From: Triatoma infestans
Lineage: Eukaryota; Arthropoda; Insecta; Hemiptera; Reduviidae
DNA: 64,000 nt
Assembly (NCBI GenBank): GCA_011037195.1
Contig: JAAEAF010001565.1
Location: forward strand, 124,001-188,000
Direction of reading: 5' to 3'
Under the pieces are notes generated by a model. That model was not told the origin of the DNA. It saw only the letters and a list, made by a program, of their open reading frames with translations, and ran no database searches. The position numbers and the translations under genes were made by a program. Shown here piece by piece: positions 9,301-20,924 of the stretch (its first letter is position 1; the number at the start of each line of letters is the position of its first letter).

Positions 9301-9832
9301 GTAAGAGGAAGTATTACAATCGTGTCAAATTTTCGATATCAAGTTTTTCACCGGAGATATTTTGAGGTTCCCTGAATCTGAAAAAGCGGTTTTTCTATGT
9401 GTGCCACCTCCCACACACAGAGAACACATGCGAAAATGAGTAATATTTCAAGTGTAAAGAAAATTTGTCAGTTTCGTAGTTGTATTATGGGCGGCAAGAG
9501 AAAAGCTGTGAGTGTTATTTTAAGGTTTGTGAAAAACCTTTTTCCGTCAGAACTGATTTTGCTTTCATGTAAAGTTTTGGATGTTGTGGGCACACTGGGT
9601 GGGGGGGGGGGGTCACCTTCTTAAACGTTTTGTTTCATTATAGACAATTAAACATTTAGTAAACAATCTACATTTGAAGACAATTTGAGCATGGTCGCGC
9701 ATGCAGGACGATGCAGGTTTATTAACGAGGAACACTGTGACACACTCACAGAGTTAATGTGTCCAAGTACCTATATCCATCTATCTATAAACTGCACCAA
9801 GAGAAAGGCGTGTGTTTTATTCCAGATTTTTT
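9301..9832 (+). repeat. Rep-A copy, head-to-tail with the previous one
   Basis: Begins at once with TAAGAGGAAGTATTACAATCGTGTC and ends in GAGAAAGGCGTGTGTTTTATTCCAG at about 9801-9825 plus a T-run. A G12 run lies at 9600-9612. It stops about 490 bases before the netrin start codon. Confidence 0.8.
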
Positions 9833-10325
9833 TTTATCCACTCTATTATTTAGAATTATCAGTAATGTATTTTAATTAATTCATTTTATTACATTTTTTT
9901 TTTTAAATATAAAACTGTTTATATTATTAAGGGAAAAAACTTAACGAGTGGCTTCTTTTAAGAGGGGTAAGATGTTAGTAGGTGGGAGAAGTTTGAATGT
10001 TTGCAATAGTGGGGGGAGTGTATGTGGCGCGCACCGAACTCAGTGGCTGTCCGACTGTTAGACGGTGAGTGTTTGGTGTGCTAGTGTTCTTTCTCTAAGC
10101 CAGCTACGTAAATCATATAGCTCAGATTTCTTTGATAAGTTTGGTGACGGAAAACAATATGTGCAGCTTTTACAATTTTAGTGGGGGCCAGTTTTAAAGT
10201 ATAGGGGGGTAAACCGGGGGTCGAGGTCTTTCACGGTTTTTTCTTAAATTCTTCAGGGGGGGTTATTTATTCCGAAAAAAAAAATTTTGCAAGATTGAAA
10301 AACTAAAATTAAAAATACAAGAACT
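9833..10325 (+). promoter_or_regulatory. putative netrin promoter and 5' untranslated region
   Basis: The sequence between the last Rep-A copy and the netrin ATG is unique. An arthropod-type initiator match TCAGT lies at 10040-10044 next to a GCGCGC patch. A strong donor-like GTGAGT starts at 10065 and a pyrimidine-rich acceptor TTTTTTCTTAAATTCTTCAG ends at 10256, so a 192-base intron in the leader is possible. The ATG context (A at -3) is good. No TATA box is evident. All of this is inference from motifs. Confidence 0.4.
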
Positions 10326-11589
10326 ATGTTTGGACCAGTAATAATTTTATTAATACTGGTGCCAATACCAGCATTCAGTGAAGCATCTTATTTAAAATTG
10401 TTCCCCGTCTCTAGCCCGCCAATTGACCCATGCTACGATGAAGACCGGCCGAAACGTTGTATACCGGATTTTGTGAACGCAGCATTCGGCAATCCAGTTG
10501 AAGCGTCCAGTACATGCGGCATGTTCGGTCCGATGCGCTATTGTGATTCACCGGAATATTGTAATATATGCGACGACAGTCAGCCTAGGAAACGTCATCC
10601 GCCAGTCTATTTGACCGACCTGAACAATCCGAACAATGTAACCTGTTGGCGTTCTGAGCCGTTATTGCCGCCCGTATCGCAGAATTCACCACCGGATAAT
10701 GTTACATTGAAATTGTCATTGGGTAAAAAATATGAATTAACCTATGTATCTTTACAATTTTGTCCGAAAGCACCAAAACCGGATTCAATAGCAATCTATA
10801 AGTCTATGGATTATGGTAAAACATGGCAGCCGTTCCAATTTTATTCAGGACAATGCAGAAAATTCTATGGCCGTCCAAACAGAGCTGTAATCACCAAAGC
10901 CAACGAACAGGAAGCGTTGTGCACGGATTCACATAGATTCACTGGTGATTCTCCGGTAGCTTCACGTATAGCGTTTTCTACATTAGAAGGACGTCCATCA
11001 GCCGCTGATTTTGACAATTCACCTGTGTTACAGGATTGGGTCACCGCTACTGATATTAAAGTTGTATTCAATCGACTGAATTTCCCCACAATGGAAGAAC
11101 CCAAAGAGGAAAAAGAAGAAATTGTCAAAGAGAAAATAATTATATTAAATCCTGTACAAGAATTGAGTCCAAACGACGAAGACGCTTTGGAAGATGATGA
11201 AAGCATTTTAAGTAGCAGCATTGCAAGCGGAAATCACGGTAATCTGGGTAATATGGGTCCGGCTGCAGTATCCTCTTCATCTTCTTCGGCAGCAGCTGCT
11301 GGGTCCAGTTCAGTGAACATCGGTGGAAATATAGCCCGTATTATTGCCCAGAATATAGTGACTACAACGCCGGCCACAATGTCCTATCAGTATGCTGTTT
11401 CGGATTTTGCCGTAGGCGGCCGCTGTAAATGCAACGGACATGCTAGTAAATGTATAATGGGCAGCGGTGGACAGTTGTCCTGCGACTGTAAACATAACAC
11501 GGCCGGTCGAGATTGTGAACGCTGTAAACCATTCCATTTTGATCGACCATGGGGACGGGCCACGGCCAGAGATGCCAACGAATGCAAAG
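10326..11589 (+). CDS. Net: netrin, first coding exon (laminin N-terminal domain and first LE repeat)
   Basis: This exon encodes the N-terminal 421 residues of a netrin, a secreted axon-guidance and cell-migration cue that binds DCC/Frazzled and UNC-5 receptors. Residues 1 to about 20 are a signal peptide ([20 protein letters not shown]). The laminin N-terminal domain follows, with the family hallmarks [20 protein letters not shown] (from Cys36), [29 protein letters not shown] and [17 protein letters not shown] glycosylation sequons are at Asn104 and Asn125. Residues 256 to about 353 are an acidic then Ser/Ala-rich insertion, absent or far shorter in vertebrate netrins. The first laminin-type EGF repeat starts at Cys367 ([12 protein letters not shown]). 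The exon ends in AAAG at 11589 before GTAAGT, splitting a codon after its first base, as expected at the NECK-A junction. The rest of the protein (remaining LE repeats and the C345C/NTR domain) is not in view. I cannot separate NetA from NetB. Confidence 0.97.
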
Positions 11590-11985
11590 GTAAGTTATTT
11601 TGTTTATTTATTTATTATTAAAATCAAGAAAAAAGTTATAAATAGATTAAAAACCAGCTGATCAGATTGTTACAAATTTTTCGTATTTTCCAGTATTTGC
11701 CTCAATTTATTTAGCATAAAAACTGTATAAAACTTTTTTAATATCTTTAGAAAAAAATTCTTTTAAAAATAAACGCAATCTATTGAATATTTGGGAGCGT
11801 ATAAACAAACTTTAAAGAGGCCGCTTTAAATTTTATATCCGTTAGTTTTAATCTTATTTTTAGTTTATTTTTTTTTACGTTTAATCTCTTGTTATTTTTA
11901 TTTATGATTTAAAGGGGGGCAAAAATTGTTACTTTTTTATTAATGATTTGTATTAATAATGCATCTGTATTTTTTAATATTCTCA
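11590..11985 (+). other. start of a large netrin intron, AT-rich
   Basis: GTAAGT at 11590-11595 matches the donor consensus. The next 400 bases are AT-rich with no repeat match. No LE2/LE3 exon (a CNCNLHARRC-like reading) was found from here to the window end, so the intron probably exceeds 52 kb. Confidence 0.75.
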
Positions 11986-12665
11986 ACTGCTCCAAGAGAA
12001 AGTATTAACGATCTTCTCAACTTTTGGAAATTGATTTCTCACTGGAAATACATGTATTGATGTTCCCTGATGAACAAAAAAAAAAGTTTGTACCAGATGT
12101 TCTCTATGTTTGTTTGTGTATCTGTAGCAGAGAACCAAATAACTCAAAAGGGAAAAATCGCAGCAAGTTCTCTAACTTGATATTCCGTTTTTCCAAAAAA
12201 ATTATTCATTTATATTATTATACATATATAGACTTACTGTTACTTTTATCTGAAAGATTAGTCCAGGAAGATGGATTTTTGGTGGGGTCTGGGAAAGCGG
12301 AAAGCCTCTCGTGTGCTACCCCACAATTCTCGCTAGATAATTCAGAGGACAATTAAATATATTTAAAAAATTTTTTTTGAAGAAAATCGATTAACCGGAA
12401 TGCGTTTTCCAAGTTTTTAGCGTTTTTCTTGCAATGCATTGAAGATTTTCTTGATTTATGGGAGTGCTGTTAAATTGAGACATTATGCTTCCCTTGACAT
12501 ACCGATACACTGTAATTTACTGAAAGCTTTATGTGCGGAGGGAGATTATGGAACTAATCGTATAGTAAACATTCCCACATTTTTTTTTAAAAAAGAAGAA
12601 AATTATCTATTAGAATTTGTGTAAATATCAGTGAGAGAAAGTTGGGACAGTGTTTCATATTTATT
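11986..12665 (+). repeat. Rep-A copy
   Basis: Starts near CAAGAGAAAGTATTAACGATC and ends near GTGAGAGAAAGTTGGGACAGTGTTTCATATTTATTG. Header remnant TTAACCGGAATGCG at 12392. The terminal stem has decayed on one side. Confidence 0.75.
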
Positions 12666-13940
12666 GTCTTTTAATTTTTTGCGAATAGTCTGTAAAGAAA
12701 GAGAGAGAAGTTCGTGTCTGTGTAAATATGTTGAATGTATGTATGTGAGTGTGTGTGAAAACAGGATAACGCGAAATTCAGAAATTCGAATTTGGACTTA
12801 TTTCGTAATAAGGGCAGGGCCAGCTCTAGGAAGCGCGGGGGCCCCCCTTGAAGATGGTATACATTTAAACTCTCAATTTAAATTTAAACTTAATTTCACA
12901 TGCACACGAAATTGAGAAGAAAATGACCCATCTCTATAAGTCTTAATTGTGATGCACCTCAATGATAATGAGTTGCAACGAAGTAAACTACACAAATCAT
13001 TATAATAATAACGTATTTTACGGTTAGATCAATAAAAGGAAACACTGCAAGTTAAAATATATTTTACTTTGATGTGATTTAAAATGAAATAATCGAAATT
13101 TTAAAATGATAAATTCTTTTTCTTGGTTTAAATACAACTATTGATCATAGTAAACATAAAATAATCCAGTTATTTATGTTAGAAATTTGGAAATTTTTGT
13201 GTTTGTTTGAATTAGCTGGATGAGTGGTCTTGTTTTCAATTTGCAATTTTCTTTTCATCACGCGAACTTGGTGGAATTATTTCGGAAAACAATCACAAAA
13301 GAAAAAAGTTTTTTTCAATTTTCCTAAATTGAAAATAATTTTTAATATTTTATATTTATATGAACATTATTAAGTTCAAATTATTTAAAAGAAGAATTTA
13401 ATATTGCTAATCATATGAGCTATGTCATAAATTGTATCTTGAAATGGGCTAGTGTCCCGGTAAAACTAGTGGTACAGCTTCTGGAAAATAGACAACATAC
13501 TGTTTATTACATTGTTATGGCTTTTTTTCATACGTTTCTTGTTTACAAGTCGGAGCGTGGGCGCGTACGCGGTTGCGACGTCTCTCGCGTATGCCTTGGG
13601 GCGGCCGATTCTTAGAAACATTTCAGTCAAAACCTGTCATTTGGAAGTGGTGCTGCTTTATTGATATTTTGATCGCTAGAATCCCGCAGTCAGTTCTTTT
13701 GCTTTTTTAGAGGGAGTCCCTGGATTATCCTCCCCTCCCTTTTGCAAACCTAAGTTCTTATTCAAAAACTTCAAGTGAAAAGAAATTGTAATTCGTCTGA
13801 TTATGCTTGCCATGTATTTCAGGTAAAGTCCTTGAGGCTGCGGGAAGTGTGAAATTAGTTTTTGCAAGCCTTTTTTTTTCCGGAGCGCGCAGGCGCATTT
13901 CGGTGAACTTTTTGTGGGTACTCTTCTTACCCTGTAACAG
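12666..13940. other. mostly unique DNA with a hAT-like terminus
   Basis: At 12815-12850 the phrase CAGGGCCAGCTCTAGG followed by a GGGGGCCCC cluster looks like the end of a hAT-type DNA transposon, but no partner end was found. A GC-rich patch of about 70 bases lies at 13545-13615. The rest is AT-rich with nothing recognised. Confidence 0.4.
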
Positions 13941-14230
13941 GACGTATTGCGTTCTTGTCAAATTTTCGAAATTCACTTTTCAAACGTGTGGGGATGTTAA
14001 TAGCATGATTGAAAAATGAAAACTTACAGGAAGCTAAAAACTTGATTTTTCGGCAGGAAGTTACGGTCAAATCCTTCAACCGGAATTGTTTTTTTTACTT
14101 TTTATTTAAAATATTTTTCTGGAAAAATTGATTTTATTTTCATTCTGGAGGGTAGCTAGTATTCGAAGTTTTTGAAGAAATTTGTCATTAAGACAATCTA
14201 TGAAAATAAGAGAAAGTTGTGTGTTTCCCG
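13941..14230 (+). repeat. Rep-A copy, internally deleted
   Basis: Begins GACGTATTGCGTTCTTGTCAAATTTTCG and ends AAAATAAGAGAAAGTTGTGTG near 14222. Only about 290 bases remain. Confidence 0.75.
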
Positions 14231-15330
14231 GTTATTAATTAAATTCGCTTCGAATTATGGGGAAATTTAGTGGCAACCGGAACTTTAAAGTGAAATTTAA
14301 TAGTAATAAAAATAAGTACGGTATGATAATAATATTCATTGTATAGAGAAGCTCATAAAAATCTTTTAAAAAAAGAAGCAAAGTGTAGGTTTTATTATTG
14401 GTTGGAAAGTTGGTAGGATGTAATTTATAATTCCAAGTTTGTTTGTTTATATGTCTTTTTTTATTTGTAAAGTATTTTATTTTTCAATCAATCGGAAATA
14501 GTTGGCACAAACTGTACGTACTGAGGGGGATCACCAAACAAAAAACACACACGAAAAATATTTCAGCAAACTATCAAAGTGTTGTTCGATTGGTGTGTAT
14601 GTGTTTTGTCGTAATGTAATGTGGAATTACGTGCTTGGTTTTATTAAATCGATTACAAATGTCGATTCTCTCTATTGTTGTCTTTAGCAATGGAAAAAAG
14701 AAAATAGAAGATAGTTTCTACTAAATACAGAATCCACTACTTGGTAGTTAGTAGTTTATAGTTAAAATTATATGTTGGGATCTTTTCTTAACATCAGCTT
14801 GTACTTTCGTCACTTTGTTGTCTAACTACATTATGTTAATCTTTTTTTTTCTTCTTGCAATAGAATGAAGGATTATTTGCAAATAATAGAGAAGGAGCTC
14901 CTGAGAGCATTTTAATTATGTATGTGTTTTTTTTTTATTACTTTTCCAAAGTCTTTCTAAGTTCCGAAACCGAAGGATCCATTCTCACGCTAGAGGCAAT
15001 CTTACATATATTTACTTCAGTTTTTTCAATTTTATTTTCAATTTTTATTCGAGGATTCGTTATTCTGAGTATCGCCACCATTTCAATACCTTGTACTATA
15101 AGAATAGTAACGATATATCAAATTTCTAACATTGAGATCGTAAAAAGAGCTGGTGTATCAACGGCTTCCCTTACTCGAATTCCTGTAGATCTGGCCGAGA
15201 AAAAAAATCCCTAAAACTAGGAATGTTTACTCAATTACGTTGCTTATCTCTTACTAGATTGGTGGTACAGAACACTCTACCATTTGGTCAGCATAACTCC
15301 ATAATCTTGGTAATTCGTTAGGTGTTAGTT
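14231..15330. other. unique AT-rich stretch
   Basis: No repeat was recognised. Open frames on both strands near 14918-15214 are of chance type: the plus reading is Phe/Ile-rich and the minus reading has interrupted helix-like text. No RNA gene is seen. Confidence 0.45.
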
Positions 15331-15560
15331 ACCAAGGGAATCGTAACAATAAAGTTTTGGACCAAATGGGTTCACCGGAAGTACCCTTTATAGAATTGAT
15401 CTCACTTTTTGCGAATTTCTTGAAAATAACTCGAACGATTTTCTTTAAACTTGTAATGTCAAGTAATCCTAACAACGCTACAACTTTTTCTTCAAACACT
15501 TTTCTTGGGAAAATTCATTTAAATAGGGTTTTGGGAGAAAGGACTGATATTAGGCTAAAG
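15331..15560 (+). repeat. Rep-A copy, middle part
   Basis: Contains TTCACCGGAAGTACCC at 15370 and CTTGGGAAAATTCATTTAAATAGGG near 15505. It is separated from its 3' part by about 370 bases of other sequence. Confidence 0.7.
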
Positions 15561-15929
15561 GTTGACGAGTCATTTTAATATATTACGCGCTTCTATCGTC
15601 TGTATTGTAATGGATTAGTTGGATGGAGAGAATTGGTTTGGTTTGATGAGTTAATAAGACTTGGTTAACACTGTAATATAATTATGATTTTCACTGAAGC
15701 CTGGTCTTTACAGTAAAGATGTTAGATTTAGAGTGGAAGGGGTAGTGATACGTTGTGACTGGTGAACTATCTTCTCATCTAATTTGAACTATATTTCTTT
15801 TGTGTCCCGTCACTGTATTTATATAGTTCCTCCCACTCCAGTCCGAGAGAATGCCTGGTGTGTTGTTTCTCTTTCTCTGCTCTCATGGTTGCTGTTACAT
15901 GTATAATATTAATAATAAGAATTTAATAT
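15561..15929. other. unique spacer splitting a Rep-A copy
   Basis: About 370 bases of non-Rep-A sequence that separates the two parts of one copy, so it may be an insertion. No terminal repeats or coding frames were recognised. Confidence 0.35.
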
Positions 15930-16125
15930 ATGCCAGATCTCCAAGTTTAAAGAAAATCCATTCACCGGAAGTAGGAGTTTTATATTTTTTTTCTAAAGCA
16001 CATATTTATATTTTCAGTTATATATGAGATTTGTAAGTGGGTAATAATTATATAAATAAATAAATAAAATTAATTGCAGCAAGAGAAAGTTGTACGAGTG
16101 TTTCAAAATGGATTTTTTTTAAACA
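15930..16125 (+). repeat. Rep-A copy, 3' part
   Basis: Continues with CCAAGTTTAAAGAAAATCCATTCACCGGAAG and ends AGAGAAAGTTGTACGAGTGTTTC at about 16082-16105, followed by a T-run. Confidence 0.7.
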
Positions 16126-16905
16126 TTTTATTGGTAATTAATTGTTTTTTCGGTTGGGAAAATTGATGTATGCAATATTTGTATGTCAGCACGTCAGGTC
16201 ACTCCATATTTAAAGTGTCATTTTAGAGTAATAATGGAGTTATTCTCAGCCACTATTAATATCAAGAAACATTAAGTAAAACTATTCCAAATATAAGAAA
16301 ATTTATGTGTGTGTGTGTGTGTTTGCGATGTTCCCTTGGGATAGCATAATTCAGAAAACGAAAAATCGCAGAAAGTTTGAAATTGGACTGCTACAGGGAC
16401 AATAAGTTTTGGTCAAAATCGGTCAACCGGCAATACTACTTTATTGAAGGGATTTATATATATACATAACATAGGTCCTTTATTTGAAACATTTGTTTCG
16501 GGTATATTCATTGTAGAAGGCGCTGCGATATTAGGCTGCCATTTTCTGAAGTTTTTTTTTTCTTAATTTTCTGATTTAAACCCCATAATTAGCGATTTCT
16601 CTATAAAGGTGAAAGCGAGATCAACTCGGTATATTAAAACTAGACATAGCAAGATCTGCCACTTTATTTTTGAAACATTTTTTGCCAAGAAAATTAATTT
16701 TAGCGGGATTGTTGGGAAGTTGGAAGGGTACCTTCCCCCAAAAGTTGGAAGGGTACCTTCCCCCAAAAGTTGGAAGGGTACCTTCCCCCAAAAGGGCCAT
16801 TTTCCGAGTATTATTCTTTAGATTCTCTAATCGATGTAATGTTTAAAGAAAATTTGTCACTTGTAATTGGGTCAAGTGGAGTGAGTGTTTCATACAATAT
16901 ATCTT
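16126..16905 (+). repeat. Rep-A copy with a TG run and a 25-bp triplication
   Basis: Shows the Rep-A phrases AAAATCGGTCAACCGGCAATAC near 16415 and GTGGAGTGAGTGTTTCATAC near 16877. A TG run lies at 16309-16322. Confidence 0.75.
16719..16793 (+). repeat. 25-bp tandem triplication
   Basis: Three exact copies starting at 16719, 16744 and 16769, centred on the near-palindrome GGAAGGGTACCTTCC, lie within the Rep-A copy at the position where other copies have G/C runs. Confidence 0.95.
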
Positions 16906-17699
16906 TTTTTATTTTCAAAAAAGTTATAAAAACCTTCGCCAATAGTAAGGCTTTTAATCAATAAAGTATTTTAAATAAAATTAATGATCGAGGTAAAAGT
17001 ACTTGTTGACAGAAACAAAACAAGTTCAAACAGATATCAGTAATTCTCTTTCGGGCAGTATAATTTTTATTTCTGTTTGAATGGCCATCATAATCATCTG
17101 TTCTAATATTTTCTTGTTTTTTCATTGGTAAAAAATAAATGGCGGAAGAAAACAGCTGATTTTCTGTTGTTGTTTTTGTATTGTTTTGTTTAACAATTAA
17201 ATAATCGTATTTCAGTTTCAAAGGTTTTTAATCAATGATATTTCAGGTTTTATTTTAAGGGTTTCACCAGACATTGTTACAAAAAATAAATTAGTTACAG
17301 AATATGGCTGGCTTAGTCGCTCTGAAATTTGGGCATGCAGAATTTAATATCCAGTCCTGTATGTGCATTGTTATGTTGGTGTAGTGTTCATGTTGTTTGG
17401 CTGGGAAATCCGCGGGGACGCCATAATCCTTGAAGAAGTGGCTGCATTCTTCTAGTATTTAGTGTATTATATAAATTACATTGTGCTTTATTGCATTAAG
17501 GATTCGTCTCAATGTTATACAGATGGCAATGGAAAACATTATCCTAAAATATCAATTTAGATGGAAACTGATTCGCCCGCCAGCTCATCCAGGAAATCTT
17601 TCAAATAAAGTTTTCTCGGAGAAATGTGTTAATATGATTTAGTGTGAGTATAATCAATTTTAAGATGGAGATAGAGACACCTATGGATGGTAACCACAA
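16906..17699. other. unique AT-rich stretch
   Basis: No coding or RNA signal. A short Rep-A-like phrase (AAATAAAGTTTTCTCGGAGAAATG) lies near 17604. Confidence 0.45.
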
Positions 17700-18020
17700 C
17701 TTAGAGTATCCTCTCCAGTTCCGTCTGTTCAATTAGATGTGGAGTCAGGAGAGAGATTCTTCAGTGAAGCTTGCAGGCGTCAGTTTCTCCTCTCCAAACA
17801 AACAGGAATCTATCTCAGCCACACAAACCCTTCACAGTACGTGCAGTGCTGTTTCTTCTTCTTCCTGACTAAGCCTACACAGGCTATCCGTTGCCCAGAC
17901 CAAGGTATGTGCTTGTTAAGTCTAGAGTGGCCAGTACGGAGGCCCTCAGACATCTTAATGGTCGCGCCTCCTTGTTGGAGCAGTAATGCAGTAAGCCTGG
18001 CGAGTGGCTATAAGTAAACT
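17700..18020 (-). mobile_element. non-LTR retrotransposon RNase H tail, second family
   Basis: The minus strand reads pieces such as LNKHIPWSG, CRLSQEEETALHVL and FGEEKLTPASFTEE, which match the end of the RNase H region of I/R1-type elements (LxxHL, a Cys-rich knot, EEETxxHVL). Stops and shifts break it. The wording differs from the 8.5/26.2/61.7 kb family, so it is a separate lineage. Confidence 0.7.
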
Positions 18021-18480
18021 TTTTATTAGCCTCTGGCCTGGGGTTTTAATCCAGATTTTAAGAAAAACATTGGAGCTATTTTGAGAAAATCGTGAAACCT
18101 TAAACAAAATATTCAGTGAAGTTCCACGTTTTGGCGGGATTTCTGTCATTTGTAAACTGATTCTTTGGGGATTTTTAAAATGAACTTTGAAATTTGAAAG
18201 TTTTTTGATATTCCTAAGTTTGAGTTATGTTGACACATTGGGTTAGATTTCCGAAATTGAGTTTGAGCTTCTCGGAATGCGAAATGTTTTCTAGTGAATG
18301 ATCATTATGTATGTATGAATGTGTGTGTGTGTGTGTGTGAGGAGAATATCTCAAAAACGAAAAAAAAACGCAGGAAATTTCAAATAGATACTACACCGAG
18401 GGCTATACAAGAATTTAGGTCAAAAATCCGTTAACTGAATTTTTTTAAAGAAACTGCAAAACAAAATTCCTAAACTTATA
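18021..18480. repeat. Rep-A fragments in both orientations
   Basis: A minus fragment at 18050-18140 (AACATTGGAGCTATTTTGAGAAAATCG) is followed by a plus fragment at 18235-18450 (GTTAGATTTCCGAAATTGAGTTTG and ATATCTCAAAAACG with a TG run at 18320-18339). Confidence 0.65.
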
Positions 18481-18505
18481 TATATATATATATATATATA
18501 TATAC
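18478..18505. repeat. (TA)n microsatellite
   Basis: About 13 TA units in a row between a Rep-A fragment and unique DNA. Confidence 0.95.
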
Positions 18506-19285
18506 CATAGCTATCCTGTATAGTGCTGAACAGTACAATTACGTTCCGCCACCTAGTGGGACTTAATTTAATCAAAATTTTGATTCAGTTGGTCTCAAAA
18601 TATATTACTTTCTAGTCAAAAATTAATTCAGAAAATCTGTATCAGTAGTAATAGTTTCTCTTAGAGCAGCATGAGAAATTGAAAATAAATAAATATATCT
18701 GAGTAATGAAGATATCAACAAAAGAGTCAAAAACGATTTATTTTATAGAAATGAACAAGAACTATAAAACAGAAAGGTGTTTGAAAGAAGAAGATGAAGC
18801 GCACAATCGATTCAGTAAGATCGATAAAATGTCTCTGCATATTTTTTTTTTCTAAATAAAAGATTGTTATTTAAGATATAAGCCAGGTATAAGCAGCTAA
18901 GAGATTGCTTTTTTATTAACTAGTTCATTTTAACATCTCCCCAACCAGGTGTACCAACCCACGCGTGCTAACCAAATATTTCCCTGCCTGTGACTCGCCC
19001 GACTGTCGGCTTCTTGATCTCTCGTAGAGTCTCTTATGTGTTTTTGTTTCTCCAATCTTGTCATATTTATAAATCAAAATATCCTAATATTGTATATTGT
19101 TATTGGATAGGGGAAGTTGTTTTTCTTGACTTTCAAACAGTTTTCTCCTCCCTAAACAGACAGGGGGCCCCTTCCTGATATTAAATTAATATCCGTTCGT
19201 TTAGCAGAGGCAAGAAGAAACTTTGTTAAGAGGAGGATCTTTTATCCTTATGACTAAGATTTTTGTGTTTTTTTACTGCTGTTAA
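18506..19285. other. unique AT-rich stretch
   Basis: Nothing recognised. A slightly GC-richer patch lies at 18945-19020. Open frames are short and without family resemblance. Confidence 0.45.
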
Positions 19286-19316
19286 GTGAAGAAATATCTG
19301 GTTCGCATCAGAATCA

Positions 19317-19568
19317 TTGAAATTGATATTTCCTTAGAAACACTAGCCTTGTTAATTGATATTTCCTTAGAAATACTAGCCTTGTTAATTGATATTTCCT
19401 TAGAAATACTAGCCTTGTTAATTGATATTTCCTTAGAAATACTAGCCTTGTTAATTGATATTTCCTTAGAAATACTAGCCTTGTTAATTGATATTTCCTT
19501 AGAAATACTAGCCTTGTTAATTGATATTTCTTAGAAATGCTAGCCTTGTTAATTGATATTTCCTCAGA
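19317..19568 (+). repeat. 33-bp tandem array, about 7.5 units
   Basis: Unit TTGATATTTCCTTAGAAATACTAGCCTTGTTAA, period 33. The third-from-last unit boundary has lost one C, and the first unit has AACACT instead of AATACT. A multiple-of-three period gives repeated IDISLEILALL-type readings on the plus strand; these are not evidence for a gene. Confidence 0.96.
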
Positions 19569-20005
19569 AAGTGACAAAAGTCCTAACAACGCTTATTTGA
19601 ATCTTGTTCTTTAAAATATATCTTTCAGTTTCCACTCATTTCACCCATCTTTCTGCAAGCCTTTCACTTTGCTTTCTTTTATATTGTTGGTCTTTTGGTT
19701 TTGAGGTGAAAAACTCATCGCATCCTAATAGCACTGCTTCATAATTTTCAAAGTGCCCGCACTTTGAGAAAATGAGCCATAGCATAATGAACTATGGGAA
19801 CAACCGTAGTCATATGGTGTAAAGGCGGGGTTATAGGCTGGGTGAGCAGGACACTTACTCTCCCCTCCAATACTGCTAATTTTAAACGCGAATGTTGGTA
19901 AGTCTAAACGGAATATTTACGATTTCAGCTACTTCCGCTAGCTATTTTTCTTTCTTGATTTATTTTATCAACACATACACTACAGAAAACACACAAACAC
20001 ATTGA
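19569..20005. other. unique stretch
   Basis: No repeat or gene recognised. A GA run (19 bases) lies at 20005-20021. Confidence 0.4.
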
Positions 20006-20140
20006 GAGAGAGAGAGAGAGACCCCCCCAAGAAAAACTTGTTCTTACTCAGAGGACTTGAAACATGTATTTCCGGTGAAGAACTGTATTTCCAAAATTGG
20101 CCACAATCGCGGTACAACAGTAAGAGAAAATGAATTTATT
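20006..20140 (-). repeat. Rep-A 5' end fragment (minus)
   Basis: Carries AAACATGTATTTCCGGTG near 20062 and CACAATCGCGGTACAACAGTAAGAG near 20102, which mirror the family start. Confidence 0.75.
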
Positions 20141-20640
20141 ATTTTTATTTATCTAGCTAATTATATTAATTATATTTTTATTTATTTTTAGCTAATTATA
20201 TTAATATTAATGAACAAAATGTTGCGCTATTGTTTATTGTATATGAAATACAATACAGCACTGCTGTGCTGGACCAACATACCAGCATGCTGTGAGCATA
20301 ATTTTGCAAAACTCATACCAGAATATTTTATTGTTCTCCAAACAGAGAAATTAAACAATTGTTTCAAATAATTAATAAACACACATTCACTTTATACTAC
20401 CGCCGTTGGTTCTACAATAAACATCTCAGGCTCGATTTAATTTCATTTTATAAAACACTATATCAGGCAAACATATGTTATTATTATGTTAACGTTCTAA
20501 TTTTCTCTTAATTATTAAATAATTGTTTATTAAGGTATAATTTTTATTAAAGTTTATTTTAATTATTCAATTATACCTGAATTTCACTCGATATTTTTTT
20601 CAGATCTAGAATTTAAACATTAAATTTAAAGAGCAACATT
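20141..20640. other. unique AT-rich stretch
   Basis: Contains a local duplication of AGCTAATTATATTAAT near 20155-20205. No gene is seen. Confidence 0.45.
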
Positions 20641-20900
20641 GAATGTTACCACATCATTGTCTACCAAACAGCGTCTCTATTAGGCCTCAACAGTGAATTA
20701 TAATTGACAAATTTACTTGAATCTTGCACCAACAACTTCTCTAAATTCACTTTCTTGGAAAAGCGTTTCAAACAAAAGTGTTGTACTCTGTATATATAGT
20801 TAGTAAACCAATGGAATCCGGCGGTGTTTATGGAAAATCGTAGAAAACTGAAACAGAAACTGTTTAAACGCACTTTCGGTCAACCGATTCAGACTCGAAA
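20641..20900 (-). repeat. Rep-A copy, middle part (minus, interrupted)
   Basis: Ends with CGCACTTTCGGTCAACCGATT at 20869-20889, the inverted header. The rest of this copy appears only at 21335-21410, after an insert. Confidence 0.7.
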
Positions 20901-20924
20901 TTTTTATTTAATTTTTTTAATTTT

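Noticed and set aside
9300..9900. Possible CRISPR-like or satellite array from repeated phrases
   Set aside because: The repeated phrases are two head-to-tail copies of a dispersed element, not regularly spaced short repeats.
10865..11587. Minus-strand open frames within the netrin exon
   Set aside because: Antisense shadows of the netrin coding sequence.
14918..15214. 98-codon plus frame and a helix-like minus reading
   Set aside because: Phe/Ile-rich and interrupted, respectively; no motif of any transposase or host protein could be assigned.
19286..19589. Open frames with an 11-residue repeat
   Set aside because: A 33-bp tandem array without stops; no promoter, splice site or non-repeat coding part.
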